NCBI RefSeq assembly: GCF_943192905.1
Contig: NZ_CALPCC010000017.1
Location: 1 to 55,302, forward strand
Length of the DNA stretch: 55,302 nt
Direction: 5' to 3'
From: Adlercreutzia murintestinalis
GTDB lineage: Bacteria; Actinomycetota; Coriobacteriia; Coriobacteriales; Eggerthellaceae
Shown: in pieces, positions 36,255-44,145 of the stretch
Numbering within the stretch: the stretch's first letter is position 1
Layout of the letters: every line of letters begins with the position of its first letter
Position numbers and translations under genes: made by a program
Notes under the pieces: generated by a model
Told to the model about the DNA's origin: nothing
The model's database searches: none
The model's input: only the letters and a program-made list of their open reading frames with translations

Positions 36255-37352
36255 ATGAGCAAGGAACTGGAAGAGCTTGAGAGGCGCCTGTGCGATGCGC
36301 GCGGATTCTTACATGTGGAGAGCATACAAGAAGAGTTGGAAAATCTTGAAGCTCATATGGCCGATCCGTCCTTTTGGGATGATGCGGAGCGCGCCCAAGG
36401 CATCTCTAAGCGGGTAGCAGCGATAAAGGATACGCTTGCCGCATACGATGCGGCTGCAACCAAGCTCTCCGATGCCAAGGCTGCTTTGGAGTTGGCAGCA
36501 GAGGATGAGGCGTTCGCTGTTGAGGCCGAGGCAGATGCTGCCACGCTTGCGAATATGCTCGACGAACTTGAGGTGGAGTCGTGGTTCTCGGGTCGTTTCG
36601 ATTCGGGCGATGCCATTCTTTCGGTCAACCCTGGATCCGGTGGCCTTGAAGCGCAGGATTGGACCGAGATGCTCTACCGCATGTACACTCGCTATGCCGA
36701 ACAGCGCGGGTGGAAGGTGACGGTGCTCGATCTTGTGCCCGGGGAGGGCATCGGGCTTGATAAGGCCACCATCCAGATCGAAGGCAAGAACGCCTACGGC
36801 ATGTTGCGGAGCGAGTCGGGCGTGCATCGCTTGGTGCGCATCTCTCCCACCGATGCGAAGAAGCGGCGCCATACCACCTTCGCCGGTATCGAGGTGATGC
36901 CGGTCATCGCTGACGATGTGGAGGTCGATCTGAATCCGGCCGACGTACGCGTCGATGTGTATCGCTCCAGCGGTCCGGGTGGCCAGTGCGTCAATACCAC
37001 CGACTCGGCAGTGCGTCTCACGCATCTTCCTACGGGCATCGTGGTCACCTGTCAAAACGAGAAGAGCCAGCTTCAAAACAAGGAAGCCGCGTTTCGCGTG
37101 TTGCGCGCGAAGCTCTACGAACTCGAGGAGCAAAAGCGACAAGCTGAGATAGACGAGCTGCGCGGCGACCGTATGGACAACTCATTCGGCAGTCAGATAC
37201 GCAATTATGTGCTGTATCCCTACCAGTTGGTCAAAGATGCGCGCACTGATATCGAGACGGGCAACGTGGATGCGGTGCTCGACGGTGATCTGGATGATTT
37301 CGTTCTCGGGTATCATAAGTGGCTGGCGGGAGCGGATCCTCAGGCGCGGTAG
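36255..37352 (+). CDS. prfB: Peptide chain release factor 2, single-frame
   Basis: 365 residues in one uninterrupted frame. The programmed +1 frameshift seen near codon 25 in many bacteria is absent (GFLHVESIQEEL reads through the site), as in many actinobacteria. The GGQ motif is in GPGGQCVNTTDSAVRL. The stop-codon recognition tripeptide, SPF in standard RF2, reads SPT here (residues 197-199, codons TCT CCC ACC at 36843-36851). GAGGAAA precedes the ATG. It follows secA, a conserved pair. Confidence 0.96.
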   Translation: MSKELEELERRLCDARGFLHVESIQEELENLEAHMADPSFWDDAERAQGISKRVAAIKDTLAAYDAAATKLSDAKAALELAAEDEAFAVEAEADAATLANMLDELEVESWFSGRFDSGDAILSVNPGSGGLEAQDWTEMLYRMYTRYAEQRGWKVTVLDLVPGEGIGLDKATIQIEGKNAYGMLRSESGVHRLVRISPTDAKKRRHTTFAGIEVMPVIADDVEVDLNPADVRVDVYRSSGPGGQCVNTTDSAVRLTHLPTGIVVTCQNEKSQLQNKEAAFRVLRAKLYELEEQKRQAEIDELRGDRMDNSFGSQIRNYVLYPYQLVKDARTDIETGNVDAVLDGDLDDFVLGYHKWLAGADPQAR

Positions 37353-37412
37353 CACCAGTTCTGCCTTCTGCTATCATAAGACCATGTCTTATATTGAGCC
37401 GAGGGAGAAGCT

Positions 37413-38708
37413 ATGCTCTTCGAGAACATTTCCATCCTTGATGAGAACCTCGAATACCGCGAGGGCGTCTTTGTTGGCATTGAGGACGCTACGATCGCCT
37501 ACGTCGGCGATGCGGCCCCTGCTGATGCGGATCGTTTCGGACGTCGTATCGACGGGCGCGGGAAGCTGGCTATGCCAGCGCTGTACAATGCTCATGCCCA
37601 TGCACCCATGACGCTTCTGCGCGGCTTCGCTGAGAATTTGCCGCTCGACCGATGGCTCAATGAGAAGTGCTGGCCCTTCGAGGCCAAGATGACGCCCGAG
37701 GACAACTACTGGGCCACCCTGTTAGCGTGCGCCGAAATGGCGCGCTATGGGGTGGTGTCGTTCAGCGATATGTACTATGCAACGCCTGAGCGGGCGCGCG
37801 CCGTCTGCGAAGCGGGCATGAAAGCGAACCTTTGCGAGGGGCTGATCGCCTTCGAGCCCAAACCGTATGCTGAATATCCCATCGCCGCTCAAAACGAGGA
37901 ATACGTGCGCACGCTGCATGGGTCGGCTGATGGACGCATCCTGATCGATTACAACATCCACGCGGAATACACGTCGAATGAGCAGGTGTGTCGCGACATC
38001 GTAGCGCTGTTGCGCGAGAACGGCCTGCGGCTGCATCTTCACTTGAGCGAGACGAAAAAGGAAGTTGAGGAATGCCGCGAACGCCATGGCGGTCTCTCTC
38101 CGGTGGAATACTTCGATGCCTTGGGTGCCTTCGACGTGCCTTGTACCGCAGCCCATTGCGTGTGGCTCTCGGATGCCGATCTGGATATCCTTGATCGAAA
38201 GGGCGTGTTTGTTGCCAACAATCCTGTGTCGAACATGAAGCTGGGCAGCGGGTTCGCGCGCATCCCCGAGATGCTCGACCGCGGTATGAACGTGTGCGTT
38301 GGTTCAGATGGCATGGCATCGAACAACAACCATAATCTCTTCAGCGACCTGTACGTGATGGGATTGATCTATAAGGGGTATGCGCTTGACCCGGCGGCGG
38401 TCGATCCGCGTCAGGTGCTAGCGGCGGCAACGCGCATGGGTGCGCTCTCGCAAGGAAGGGCCGATTGCGGGGTGCTCGCCGAGGGCTATCGGGCAGACAT
38501 CTGCGTGATGGATATCACCGGCCCGCAATGGTGCCCGCTTACGCAACCGCTCTACAACGTGGTGTTTGCCGGGGACGGCAGCGATGTGGTGTTGACGCTG
38601 AGCGATGGGCAGGTGGTCTACGAGCGCGGCACGTGGCCCCGTATCGATATCGAGCGAGCGCGGGCAGAAGTGCAGGCTCGCGCTGAGCGGATCATCGCTG
38701 AACTCTAG
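37413..38708 (+). CDS. Amidohydrolase, MTA/SAH or 5'-deoxyadenosine deaminase type
   Basis: 431 residues of the metal-dependent amidohydrolase superfamily (TIM barrel). The metal and catalytic motifs are NAHAHAPMTLLRG near residue 59, RLHLHLSETKKE near 210, AAHCVWL near 246 and VGSDGMASNNNHN near 298. NPVSNMKLGSG is typical of the MtaD/DadD group, which deaminates S-adenosylhomocysteine, methylthioadenosine or 5'-deoxyadenosine. The exact substrate cannot be told from sequence. GAGGGAGAAG precedes the ATG. It converges with the LuxR-type gene with a gap of only 10 bases. Confidence 0.85.
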   Translation: MLFENISILDENLEYREGVFVGIEDATIAYVGDAAPADADRFGRRIDGRGKLAMPALYNAHAHAPMTLLRGFAENLPLDRWLNEKCWPFEAKMTPEDNYWATLLACAEMARYGVVSFSDMYYATPERARAVCEAGMKANLCEGLIAFEPKPYAEYPIAAQNEEYVRTLHGSADGRILIDYNIHAEYTSNEQVCRDIVALLRENGLRLHLHLSETKKEVEECRERHGGLSPVEYFDALGAFDVPCTAAHCVWLSDADLDILDRKGVFVANNPVSNMKLGSGFARIPEMLDRGMNVCVGSDGMASNNNHNLFSDLYVMGLIYKGYALDPAAVDPRQVLAAATRMGALSQGRADCGVLAEGYRADICVMDITGPQWCPLTQPLYNVVFAGDGSDVVLTLSDGQVVYERGTWPRIDIERARAEVQARAERIIAEL

Positions 38709-38718
38709 ATATCCCGTT

Positions 38719-39282
38719 TCAGCGATCGCCGGTCGTGATGCGCTGCACCGTTTCACGTAACTCGGTGCGCGAGGTCGTTCCCGTTTTCTTGAAGATGGCG
38801 CTCAGATGGTGCTTGACCATGCTCTCTGAGATCATGCAGTCCTTCGCGATGTTCGGTGTGCTCTCTCCGTTGATCGCAGCAAGGGCAATGCACTGTTCCA
38901 TGTCGGTCAAGGCGAAGGTGTTCAGCGCGATGCATTGGAGCTGATGGTAGAGCGCAACGATCTGCTGTGCGTTCGCGGTGTGCAGAACCTCTTCCAGGTG
39001 CTTGAGCTTCGCGATGCGCTCTTGCAGCGCTGCCTCGTCTTCGCCGGTGGTCGGCGCGCTTGGCGAGGCCGTCTTATGAGGGCCGTGCGAGAGGGGATCC
39101 GCGGTATCGGAGGGCTGGGCATGAACGTCGCATGCAGATGCTCTGCGCTGCGCGAACAGGGCGCCAAGCGCACCGAGCGCGGCAAGGGCTATCACGAATG
39201 CGCCCGCACCCAATTCCAGATGTATCTGATAGATGGCAGAGGGTAGCGGCGCAGCCGCGGTACGACGGAAGCGATCAAGCAT
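38719..39282 (-). CDS. Small membrane-anchored LuxR-type regulator
   Basis: 187 residues. An N-terminal hydrophobic segment (about residues 21-45, followed by QRR) is a single membrane anchor. A Pro/Ser/Thr-rich linker and a short coiled coil (about 80-115) come next. The C-terminal LuxR-type helix-turn-helix (about 120-180) includes NIAKDCMISESMVKHHLSAI. AAAAGGTG lies 7 bases before the ATG at 39282; longer in-frame readings upstream are low quality. Coriobacteria are rich in polytopic LuxR membrane regulators; this looks like a minimal one-helix version. Signal and targets are unknown. Confidence 0.8.
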   Translation of the reverse strand: MLDRFRRTAAAPLPSAIYQIHLELGAGAFVIALAALGALGALFAQRRASACDVHAQPSDTADPLSHGPHKTASPSAPTTGEDEAALQERIAKLKHLEEVLHTANAQQIVALYHQLQCIALNTFALTDMEQCIALAAINGESTPNIAKDCMISESMVKHHLSAIFKKTGTTSRTELRETVQRITTGDR

Positions 39283-39605
39283 GCTCAAGCACCTTTTCTC
39301 TCGGTAGGATCGGTCATGTTGTCGGAAGGTGCACCATCCGTTCGACGAAACGCCCGCTGTGTGGCGGGCGCTCGGTGCAAGGATACAACATAAGACCTCG
39401 TCTGCCTCCTTATTTCCGTGTGCGGTGCACCAGGTGCGCGCGCCGCTCTTCGCGCGTGCTGAGAGCGCGCGCATAATTATTCCCGCGTGCGTCCGTGCAG
39501 TGCCTTGCATGGGGTACACTGGAGGCAGAGGGATCCTGAGCGTACCGGTGCGCTGCATTGCATCGCGTGAGGTGCGCTTTCCGTTTAGGGAAGATGGAGG
39601 AAGAA
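39283..39605. other. Divergent intergenic region between LuxR-type gene and EF-G paralogue
   Basis: 323 bases without a gene. It holds a 7-bp GC hairpin (CGCCCGC/GCGGGCG, 39351-39370) in the LuxR leader direction, an AT-rich spot at 39471-39481, and TACACT (39515-39520), a possible -10 for the EF-G gene. The preceding GCATGGGG also precedes the asp23 -10. Confidence 0.5.
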
Positions 39606-41681
39606 ATGGCAGCTCCTGCAACAGAGCACGTGCGCAACATCGTGTTGGTCGGCCAAGACGGCGCCGGAAAAACCTCGCTTGCTGAGGCCATGCTGTATGT
39701 GTCGGGGAAAACTCCCCGCATGGGCACAACGCATGATGGGAAGTCGTACCTCGATTACGACCCCGAAGAGATCAAGCGCAAGTTCACCATCAGCACCTCC
39801 ATCGCTCCGATCCCGTTCAAGGATTACAAGATCAACGTGCTCGACACCTCGGGGCATCCGGATTTCATCGGCGATACGCTCGCCACCATGCAGGCAGCCG
39901 AGATGGCGCTGTTCGTGGTTGACGCTGTTGCTGGTCCGCAGGTGATGACCACGCGCCTCTGGCGCGAGGCGGAGAATATGCGTTTGTCGCGCGCGGTCTA
40001 TATCAACCACATCGATCGCGAGAACGCCAACTTCGATGCGGCCATGGCGCTGTTGCATGCGCGTTTTGGATCGCGCCTGGGTGCGGTGACCATCCCCATG
40101 GGCGTCGATCGCGATTTCGAGGGTGTCATCGACGTCATTCGCATGAAGGCGCGCTACCACAAGGATGGCGGCGCCGACGAGACGGTGGAAGACATTCCGG
40201 ATGAGTATCGGGAAGCTGCGCAGACCGCACGCGAGAAGCTGTGCGATCTGGTCGCCGAGGCCGATGACGATCTCATGATGAAATACCTTGACGGGGAAGA
40301 GCAGCTCACGCAAGAGGAATTGGAGTCGTTGCTTGACAAGGCCATCGCCCAGGAACTCTTTATCCCCGTATTCGTGGGCTCGACCATCGTGATGCAGGGC
40401 GTCGAGAGCCTGATGGAGGATATCTGCACCTATTTCCCGCATCCGCGCAGCCACGGTCGTTTCCGTCAGATGTCCGATGGTGTCACCATTCCGATCGATG
40501 AGACGAAGCGTCCTAGCGCGTTCGTGTTCAAGACGGTCAACGACCCGTTCGTGGGCCGCCTGAGCTTTCTCAAGGTGCTTTCCGGATACTTGGAGCCCGG
40601 TCTTGAACTCATCAATTCCCGTACGGGGAAAAAGGAGCGCCTTGGCAAGATCCAGGTGATGATGGGCAAGGAACCGGTTGATGTGAAGAGCGCAAAGGCG
40701 GGGGATATCGTCGTGGTGCCCAAGCTTTCCGAGACGCGCAACGGCGATACGCTCTCGGTTGAGGGTGATATCGCGATCGAGCCCCCCGTGCTGCCCGAGC
40801 CGCTCTATCCGGTTGCCATCGAGGCGGTCAACAAGAACGAAGAGGACAAGCTGGGCACGTTCTTGGCGCGCGCTGCCGAAGCTGATCCGACCATCCGCAT
40901 TCGCCGCGACGACCAGACCCATCAAACCATCCTGTACGCTATGGGCGACACGCAGGTTGACATGTTGCTTTCGCGTATGCAGGAGCAGGCTGGTGTCGAG
41001 GCGAAGCTGGTAGCGGTGCGCATCCCGTATCGTGAAACCATTCGCAAGGTGGCCGAAGCGCAAGGGCGTCACAAGAAGCAAACGGGTGGTGCCGGGCAGT
41101 TCGGCGATTGCTGGTTGCGCATCGAGCCCAATCCGGATGGCGGCTACGAGTTCATCGACGAGATCAAGGGCGGGGTCATTCCGAACGGACTGATTCCGGC
41201 GGTTGACAAAGGCGTGCAGGAAGCCATGGCCGAGGGCTTCCTGGCAGGTTATCCCATGGTCGATATCAAGTGCGCCGTGTTCGATGGCTCCTATCATGCG
41301 GTCGACAGTAATGAGATGGCGTTCAAGACCGCTGCCCGCATCGGGTTCCGCGCAGCATGCGAGAAGGCGAATCCGGTGGTGCTTGAGCCTATGGCTACCA
41401 TGGATGTGGCGGTGGAGGAAGAGTACGCCGGTGCGGTCATGGGAGATATCTCCACGCGGCGCGGACGCATCATCGGCACCGATGCGGGGGCTGCCGGTGA
41501 GACCGTCATCAAGGTGCGCGTGCCCTACGCCGAGGTGATCGGCTACACGAAGGATCTGCGTTCTCTGACGCGCGGGTCGGGCACGTACCGCATTCAGCTC
41601 GAGGGCTACGAGGAAGCACCGAGAGATGTGACCAAAAAGCTGATCGAGGAGTACGAAGCAGCCCGAGCGGCTGGCAACTAA
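39606..41681 (+). CDS. Elongation factor G-like protein (EF-G2 type)
   Basis: 691 residues with the five-domain EF-G layout. G1 is GQDGAGKTSL (near residue 13), G2 region RKFTISTSI, G3 DTSGHPDF (EF-G has DTPGHVDF) and G4 NHIDRENANF, where the standard NKxD lysine is His. Domain IV/V motifs include KQTGGAGQFGDCWLRIEP and VVLEPMATMDVAVEEEYAGAVMGDISTRRGRI. It is a divergent EF-G paralogue of the actinobacterial EF-G2 group, whose function is unclear. GGAGG lies 5 bases before the chosen ATG; an ATG at 39594 is less well placed. Confidence 0.88.
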   Translation: MAAPATEHVRNIVLVGQDGAGKTSLAEAMLYVSGKTPRMGTTHDGKSYLDYDPEEIKRKFTISTSIAPIPFKDYKINVLDTSGHPDFIGDTLATMQAAEMALFVVDAVAGPQVMTTRLWREAENMRLSRAVYINHIDRENANFDAAMALLHARFGSRLGAVTIPMGVDRDFEGVIDVIRMKARYHKDGGADETVEDIPDEYREAAQTAREKLCDLVAEADDDLMMKYLDGEEQLTQEELESLLDKAIAQELFIPVFVGSTIVMQGVESLMEDICTYFPHPRSHGRFRQMSDGVTIPIDETKRPSAFVFKTVNDPFVGRLSFLKVLSGYLEPGLELINSRTGKKERLGKIQVMMGKEPVDVKSAKAGDIVVVPKLSETRNGDTLSVEGDIAIEPPVLPEPLYPVAIEAVNKNEEDKLGTFLARAAEADPTIRIRRDDQTHQTILYAMGDTQVDMLLSRMQEQAGVEAKLVAVRIPYRETIRKVAEAQGRHKKQTGGAGQFGDCWLRIEPNPDGGYEFIDEIKGGVIPNGLIPAVDKGVQEAMAEGFLAGYPMVDIKCAVFDGSYHAVDSNEMAFKTAARIGFRAACEKANPVVLEPMATMDVAVEEEYAGAVMGDISTRRGRIIGTDAGAAGETVIKVRVPYAEVIGYTKDLRSLTRGSGTYRIQLEGYEEAPRDVTKKLIEEYEAARAAGN

Positions 41682-41683
41682 CG

Positions 41684-41716
41684 TATAATCGAGGGGCCGC
41701 GCAGAGGTGCGCGGTC
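41684..41716 (+). promoter_or_regulatory. TATAAT and 5' hairpin upstream of the SpoVA-like gene
   Basis: A perfect TATAAT (41684-41689) begins 3 bases after the EF-G2 stop. The predicted transcript starts in a strong 8-bp hairpin (GGCCGCGC/GCGCGGTC, 41695-41716). No T-run follows, so it may be a stabilising 5' hairpin rather than a terminator. The -35 is not convincing. Confidence 0.4.
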
Positions 41717-41782
41717 CTTCGGTATATGAAGGGGAGAAGGGGGTCGACCGGGATCGGTCGAGAGGTATTTCTAGGGGATGAT

Positions 41783-42712
41783 ATGAAACCGTACAAGACC
41801 ATTATCTACAGTTTCTTCGTGGGAGGCATGTTCGCGCTGATCGCGCAGGCCATCTTGGCCGTGTGGCAGGTCGTGCTCGCCGATACGCCCATGGCGTTCT
41901 TCATGGGCGGCGCTACGCTCGTGAGCATGGGCATCATCGGCTGCATCCTTGGCGGCTTGGCGTGCTATCAGTACGTCGAAGAGTGGGCCACCTTCGGTGC
42001 GCTGCTCCCGTTTTCCGGCTTCGCTATGGCGGTCGGCATGAAGGCGGTGGGCCCTTGGACCACCAAAAACGCCAAAGCGAGCAAATGCGTGATCGATGTC
42101 GTCTGGTTCGTGGTGTGGTTCAATCTTTTGTTCGCCGCCATCTGCATCGCCATCGGGTTTGTCTTCGGCATGCTCGGAATTGAACCGGCCTTTACCGTGG
42201 AGAAGACCACCGGTGCGCTGCTCTTCCCGTATGCGTTCCTCATCGGTGGTGCGCTCGCGGCGCTGTTCCAGTTGCTGTTCGTGGCCATCAAGGCCATCAC
42301 GCCAAAGGTCACGCCGCTTCATATTCTGATGACGGCATGGATGTGCGGGGCCATCTTTGCGCCTCTGGGTGTTTCCGGCGCCCTTGCGAACTTCTCCGGA
42401 GAAGGCTTCTCGGTCATGATCACGGTCGGTGGATACAACATGTACAACGTTGGCTTCGATCTTGCTTTGGGTCATGTTGACGCGGCGCTTCTGCATCTCG
42501 GCTCGTTCGCGCTTGCTGTGTTCGGTCTGATGATCACCGCGCTGTTCACCTGGATCATCTACAACGCCGTGTTCGGTCGCAAGCCCATTCATCAGGTGCA
42601 TGTGGAGAAGGCCCAGGCATCCATTGATGGTCTGACCAAGCATATGCCGCCTTCTGACAACATCGAAGGCTTCGACTATGAGGTCGATCCAGCTACGGTC
42701 GCGAAGGCTTAG
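41783..42712 (+). CDS. Polytopic membrane protein, SpoVAC/SpoVAE-like (tentative)
   Basis: 309 residues with about seven or eight hydrophobic segments. The first 95 residues carry a pattern seen in SpoVAC and SpoVAE: FFVGG...IAQ, then GG..LVSMGI, then GALLPFSGF. A related arrangement recurs in the second half (CGAIFAPLGVSGAL). SpoVA proteins form the dipicolinate channel of spores, yet I see no sporulation genes and the apparent lineage does not sporulate. AGGGGATG lies before the ATG. It is followed closely by a small membrane protein, so the two may work together. The assignment is by pattern only. Confidence 0.5.
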   Translation: MKPYKTIIYSFFVGGMFALIAQAILAVWQVVLADTPMAFFMGGATLVSMGIIGCILGGLACYQYVEEWATFGALLPFSGFAMAVGMKAVGPWTTKNAKASKCVIDVVWFVVWFNLLFAAICIAIGFVFGMLGIEPAFTVEKTTGALLFPYAFLIGGALAALFQLLFVAIKAITPKVTPLHILMTAWMCGAIFAPLGVSGALANFSGEGFSVMITVGGYNMYNVGFDLALGHVDAALLHLGSFALAVFGLMITALFTWIIYNAVFGRKPIHQVHVEKAQASIDGLTKHMPPSDNIEGFDYEVDPATVAKA

Positions 42713-42717
42713 AGCGC

Positions 42718-43011
42718 ATGGGACGTACCTCCACCAAGAAGGCGAAGCTCCAGCAGCAGATAGATGAGCTTGAGCTGAAGAAGCGCAACGGCATGATGCG
42801 CTGCATCGTTGCGATCGTGTGCTTTATCGTGCTGATCGTGTTGAAGCTGACCCTTCAAGGGAGCGGTGTTGAATTCGTCAACACCGTGCAAGCCAATGGC
42901 GTATTCTTCGTTATCGCATTGGTTGCGGCGGGGTTTGCTGGTATCGGCAGCCGCGATTGGGCACGTGCTCGACGGGAGCAGGCTGCGTTGTTGCAGAAGC
43001 TTCATCGGTAG
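42718..43011 (+). CDS. Small two-helix membrane protein
   Basis: 97 residues, unrecognised. A basic start and a short coiled coil (KAKLQQQIDELELKKR) are followed by two hydrophobic helices (about 25-46 and 61-76) and a charged end. It starts 5 bases after the SpoVA-like gene and ends at a strong terminator, so it is the last gene of that transcript. It may be an accessory subunit of the larger membrane protein. Confidence 0.7.
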   Translation: MGRTSTKKAKLQQQIDELELKKRNGMMRCIVAIVCFIVLIVLKLTLQGSGVEFVNTVQANGVFFVIALVAAGFAGIGSRDWARARREQAALLQKLHR

Positions 43012-43035
43012 CGGTACGAACATACGGACATGATG

Positions 43036-43070
43036 ACGAGCATCGGATATCCGGTGCTCGTTTTCTTTCT
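43036..43070 (+). terminator. Strong intrinsic terminator
   Basis: A 13-bp near-perfect inverted repeat (ACGAGCATCGGAT with its complement, one G-T pair) is followed by TTTTCTTTCT. It insulates the next promoter. Confidence 0.88.
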
Positions 43071-43087
43071 CGTAAGCAAAATGAAAG

Positions 43088-43101
43088 AGAACAAATGTTC
43101 T
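43088..43101. promoter_or_regulatory. LexA-type SOS operator
   Basis: A perfect 14-base palindrome, AGAACAAATGTTCT, which contains GAAC-N4-GTTC, the Gram-positive LexA box. It overlaps the -35 position of the promoter whose -10 is at 43111, where a bound repressor would block RNA polymerase. Confidence 0.7.
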
Positions 43102-43110
43102 TTTTTGTGA

Positions 43111-43116
43111 TATACT
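43111..43116 (+). promoter_or_regulatory. -10 box under the LexA-type operator
   Basis: TATACT, with the -35 position (AGAACA, 17 bases upstream) lying inside the LexA palindrome. The 5' leader before the chosen start codon is about 125 bases. Confidence 0.65.
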
Positions 43117-43249
43117 AGATTCAAATGCAGAGCCAGTGCAAGCGCATTCGCTACCCAAGGAATGCCCGAGCAGGCGTCGTGTTACCCTGCGACCCCATCC
43201 CACGCTTGCAAGTTCCTCGCAAACAAGGGTGAATGGAAGCGGGTGCAGT

Positions 43250-44092
43250 ATGTCTTGTCGTGCCATCCATGTCCCATACCAGTTTTGCTGTGCTGGTGCT
43301 GATCCTCAGCCTTCCCAGATCCTCTCGGTGAAGGAAGTTCTCGCCTCGTGCTCTCCCGATACGCTCCTTCGGAGCGTTCTCGAAGACCATGTTGGCTGGC
43401 ATGCGTCGATCGGTCTCATGCCGGGCGCTGCATGTCATGCCTTGCGCAACAAGGTGGCATCTTCTCTTGATCTGATGGCTTCTCTTGAGGCTGCTCCGGC
43501 ACCCCGCGGTCTTTTCATCGTCCCGTGGCAGTGGTTCGCCACCCTTGATGAGCGGGGATGCTTTCGGAGAAGCATGGGGGCGGCACTCGTTGATCCCGAT
43601 CGTATTTTTGCTGCTGAACATATCATCGCCATCGCTGAGAACAGGCAATGTTCAGTGGCAGAGGTAGCGCACTATCAAGCACTGCTTGGCGGTGCTGACC
43701 CGCTCGAAGCTCTCATGCTCAGCGGCGCATTGATCGAACTGGATGAACTAGCAGCGCTCTCGTGGCCATACATCTTGGGCATGAACGTATGGGTGCCAGA
43801 TACTCTGACTACAGTAGAACGTCATGCTCTGGCCGCGCATATTTTCTGGACGATGACCTATCGGGGGTTTGGCGCCGTATCGCAAAGCGTGGAAGCAGAT
43901 GGCGGAAGCGGGGAAGAGGAATGCTGGTCGCAGCCTGACGCAACGCATCTTGAGAAGCTCGATCGAATTATGGAAGCGCTGAATATTGATACCTGGATCG
44001 AATCGCTCACCGCTCTTAAGGCGGTAGCTGCCTTGATGGACGCGAAGACGCTTCCGGCCTCGGAGAGCTCAATATGGTCAGATTCAGCATAG
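43250..44092 (+). CDS. Uncharacterised protein, probably SOS-regulated
   Basis: 280 residues, family not known to me with confidence. It has no signal peptide or membrane segment. Recognisable features are an N-terminal LSVKEVLASCSPDTLL, a central LFIVPWQWFATLDERG beta-rich part, and a late helix ERHALAAHIFWTMTYRGF. That last segment resembles the AHxLWExTFxGF pattern of a small family of unknown function in gut bacteria. Cysteines cluster near the N terminus. The ATG at 43250 has only a weak ribosome site (GGAAGCGGG); a GTG at 43229 or 43136 is possible. The LexA-type operator upstream suggests a DNA-damage response role. Confidence 0.65.
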   Translation: MSCRAIHVPYQFCCAGADPQPSQILSVKEVLASCSPDTLLRSVLEDHVGWHASIGLMPGAACHALRNKVASSLDLMASLEAAPAPRGLFIVPWQWFATLDERGCFRRSMGAALVDPDRIFAAEHIIAIAENRQCSVAEVAHYQALLGGADPLEALMLSGALIELDELAALSWPYILGMNVWVPDTLTTVERHALAAHIFWTMTYRGFGAVSQSVEADGGSGEEECWSQPDATHLEKLDRIMEALNIDTWIESLTALKAVAALMDAKTLPASESSIWSDSA

Positions 44093-44145
44093 TGTATCTC
44101 GGTGTCGCCTATGCTGCTATCATCGGATGTGGGGCAGCCGCAAGG

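Noticed and set aside
36255-36340. Programmed +1 frameshift in prfB
   Set aside because: The reading frame is continuous from the ATG, and no in-frame TGA or slippery CTTTGA site is present at the usual position.
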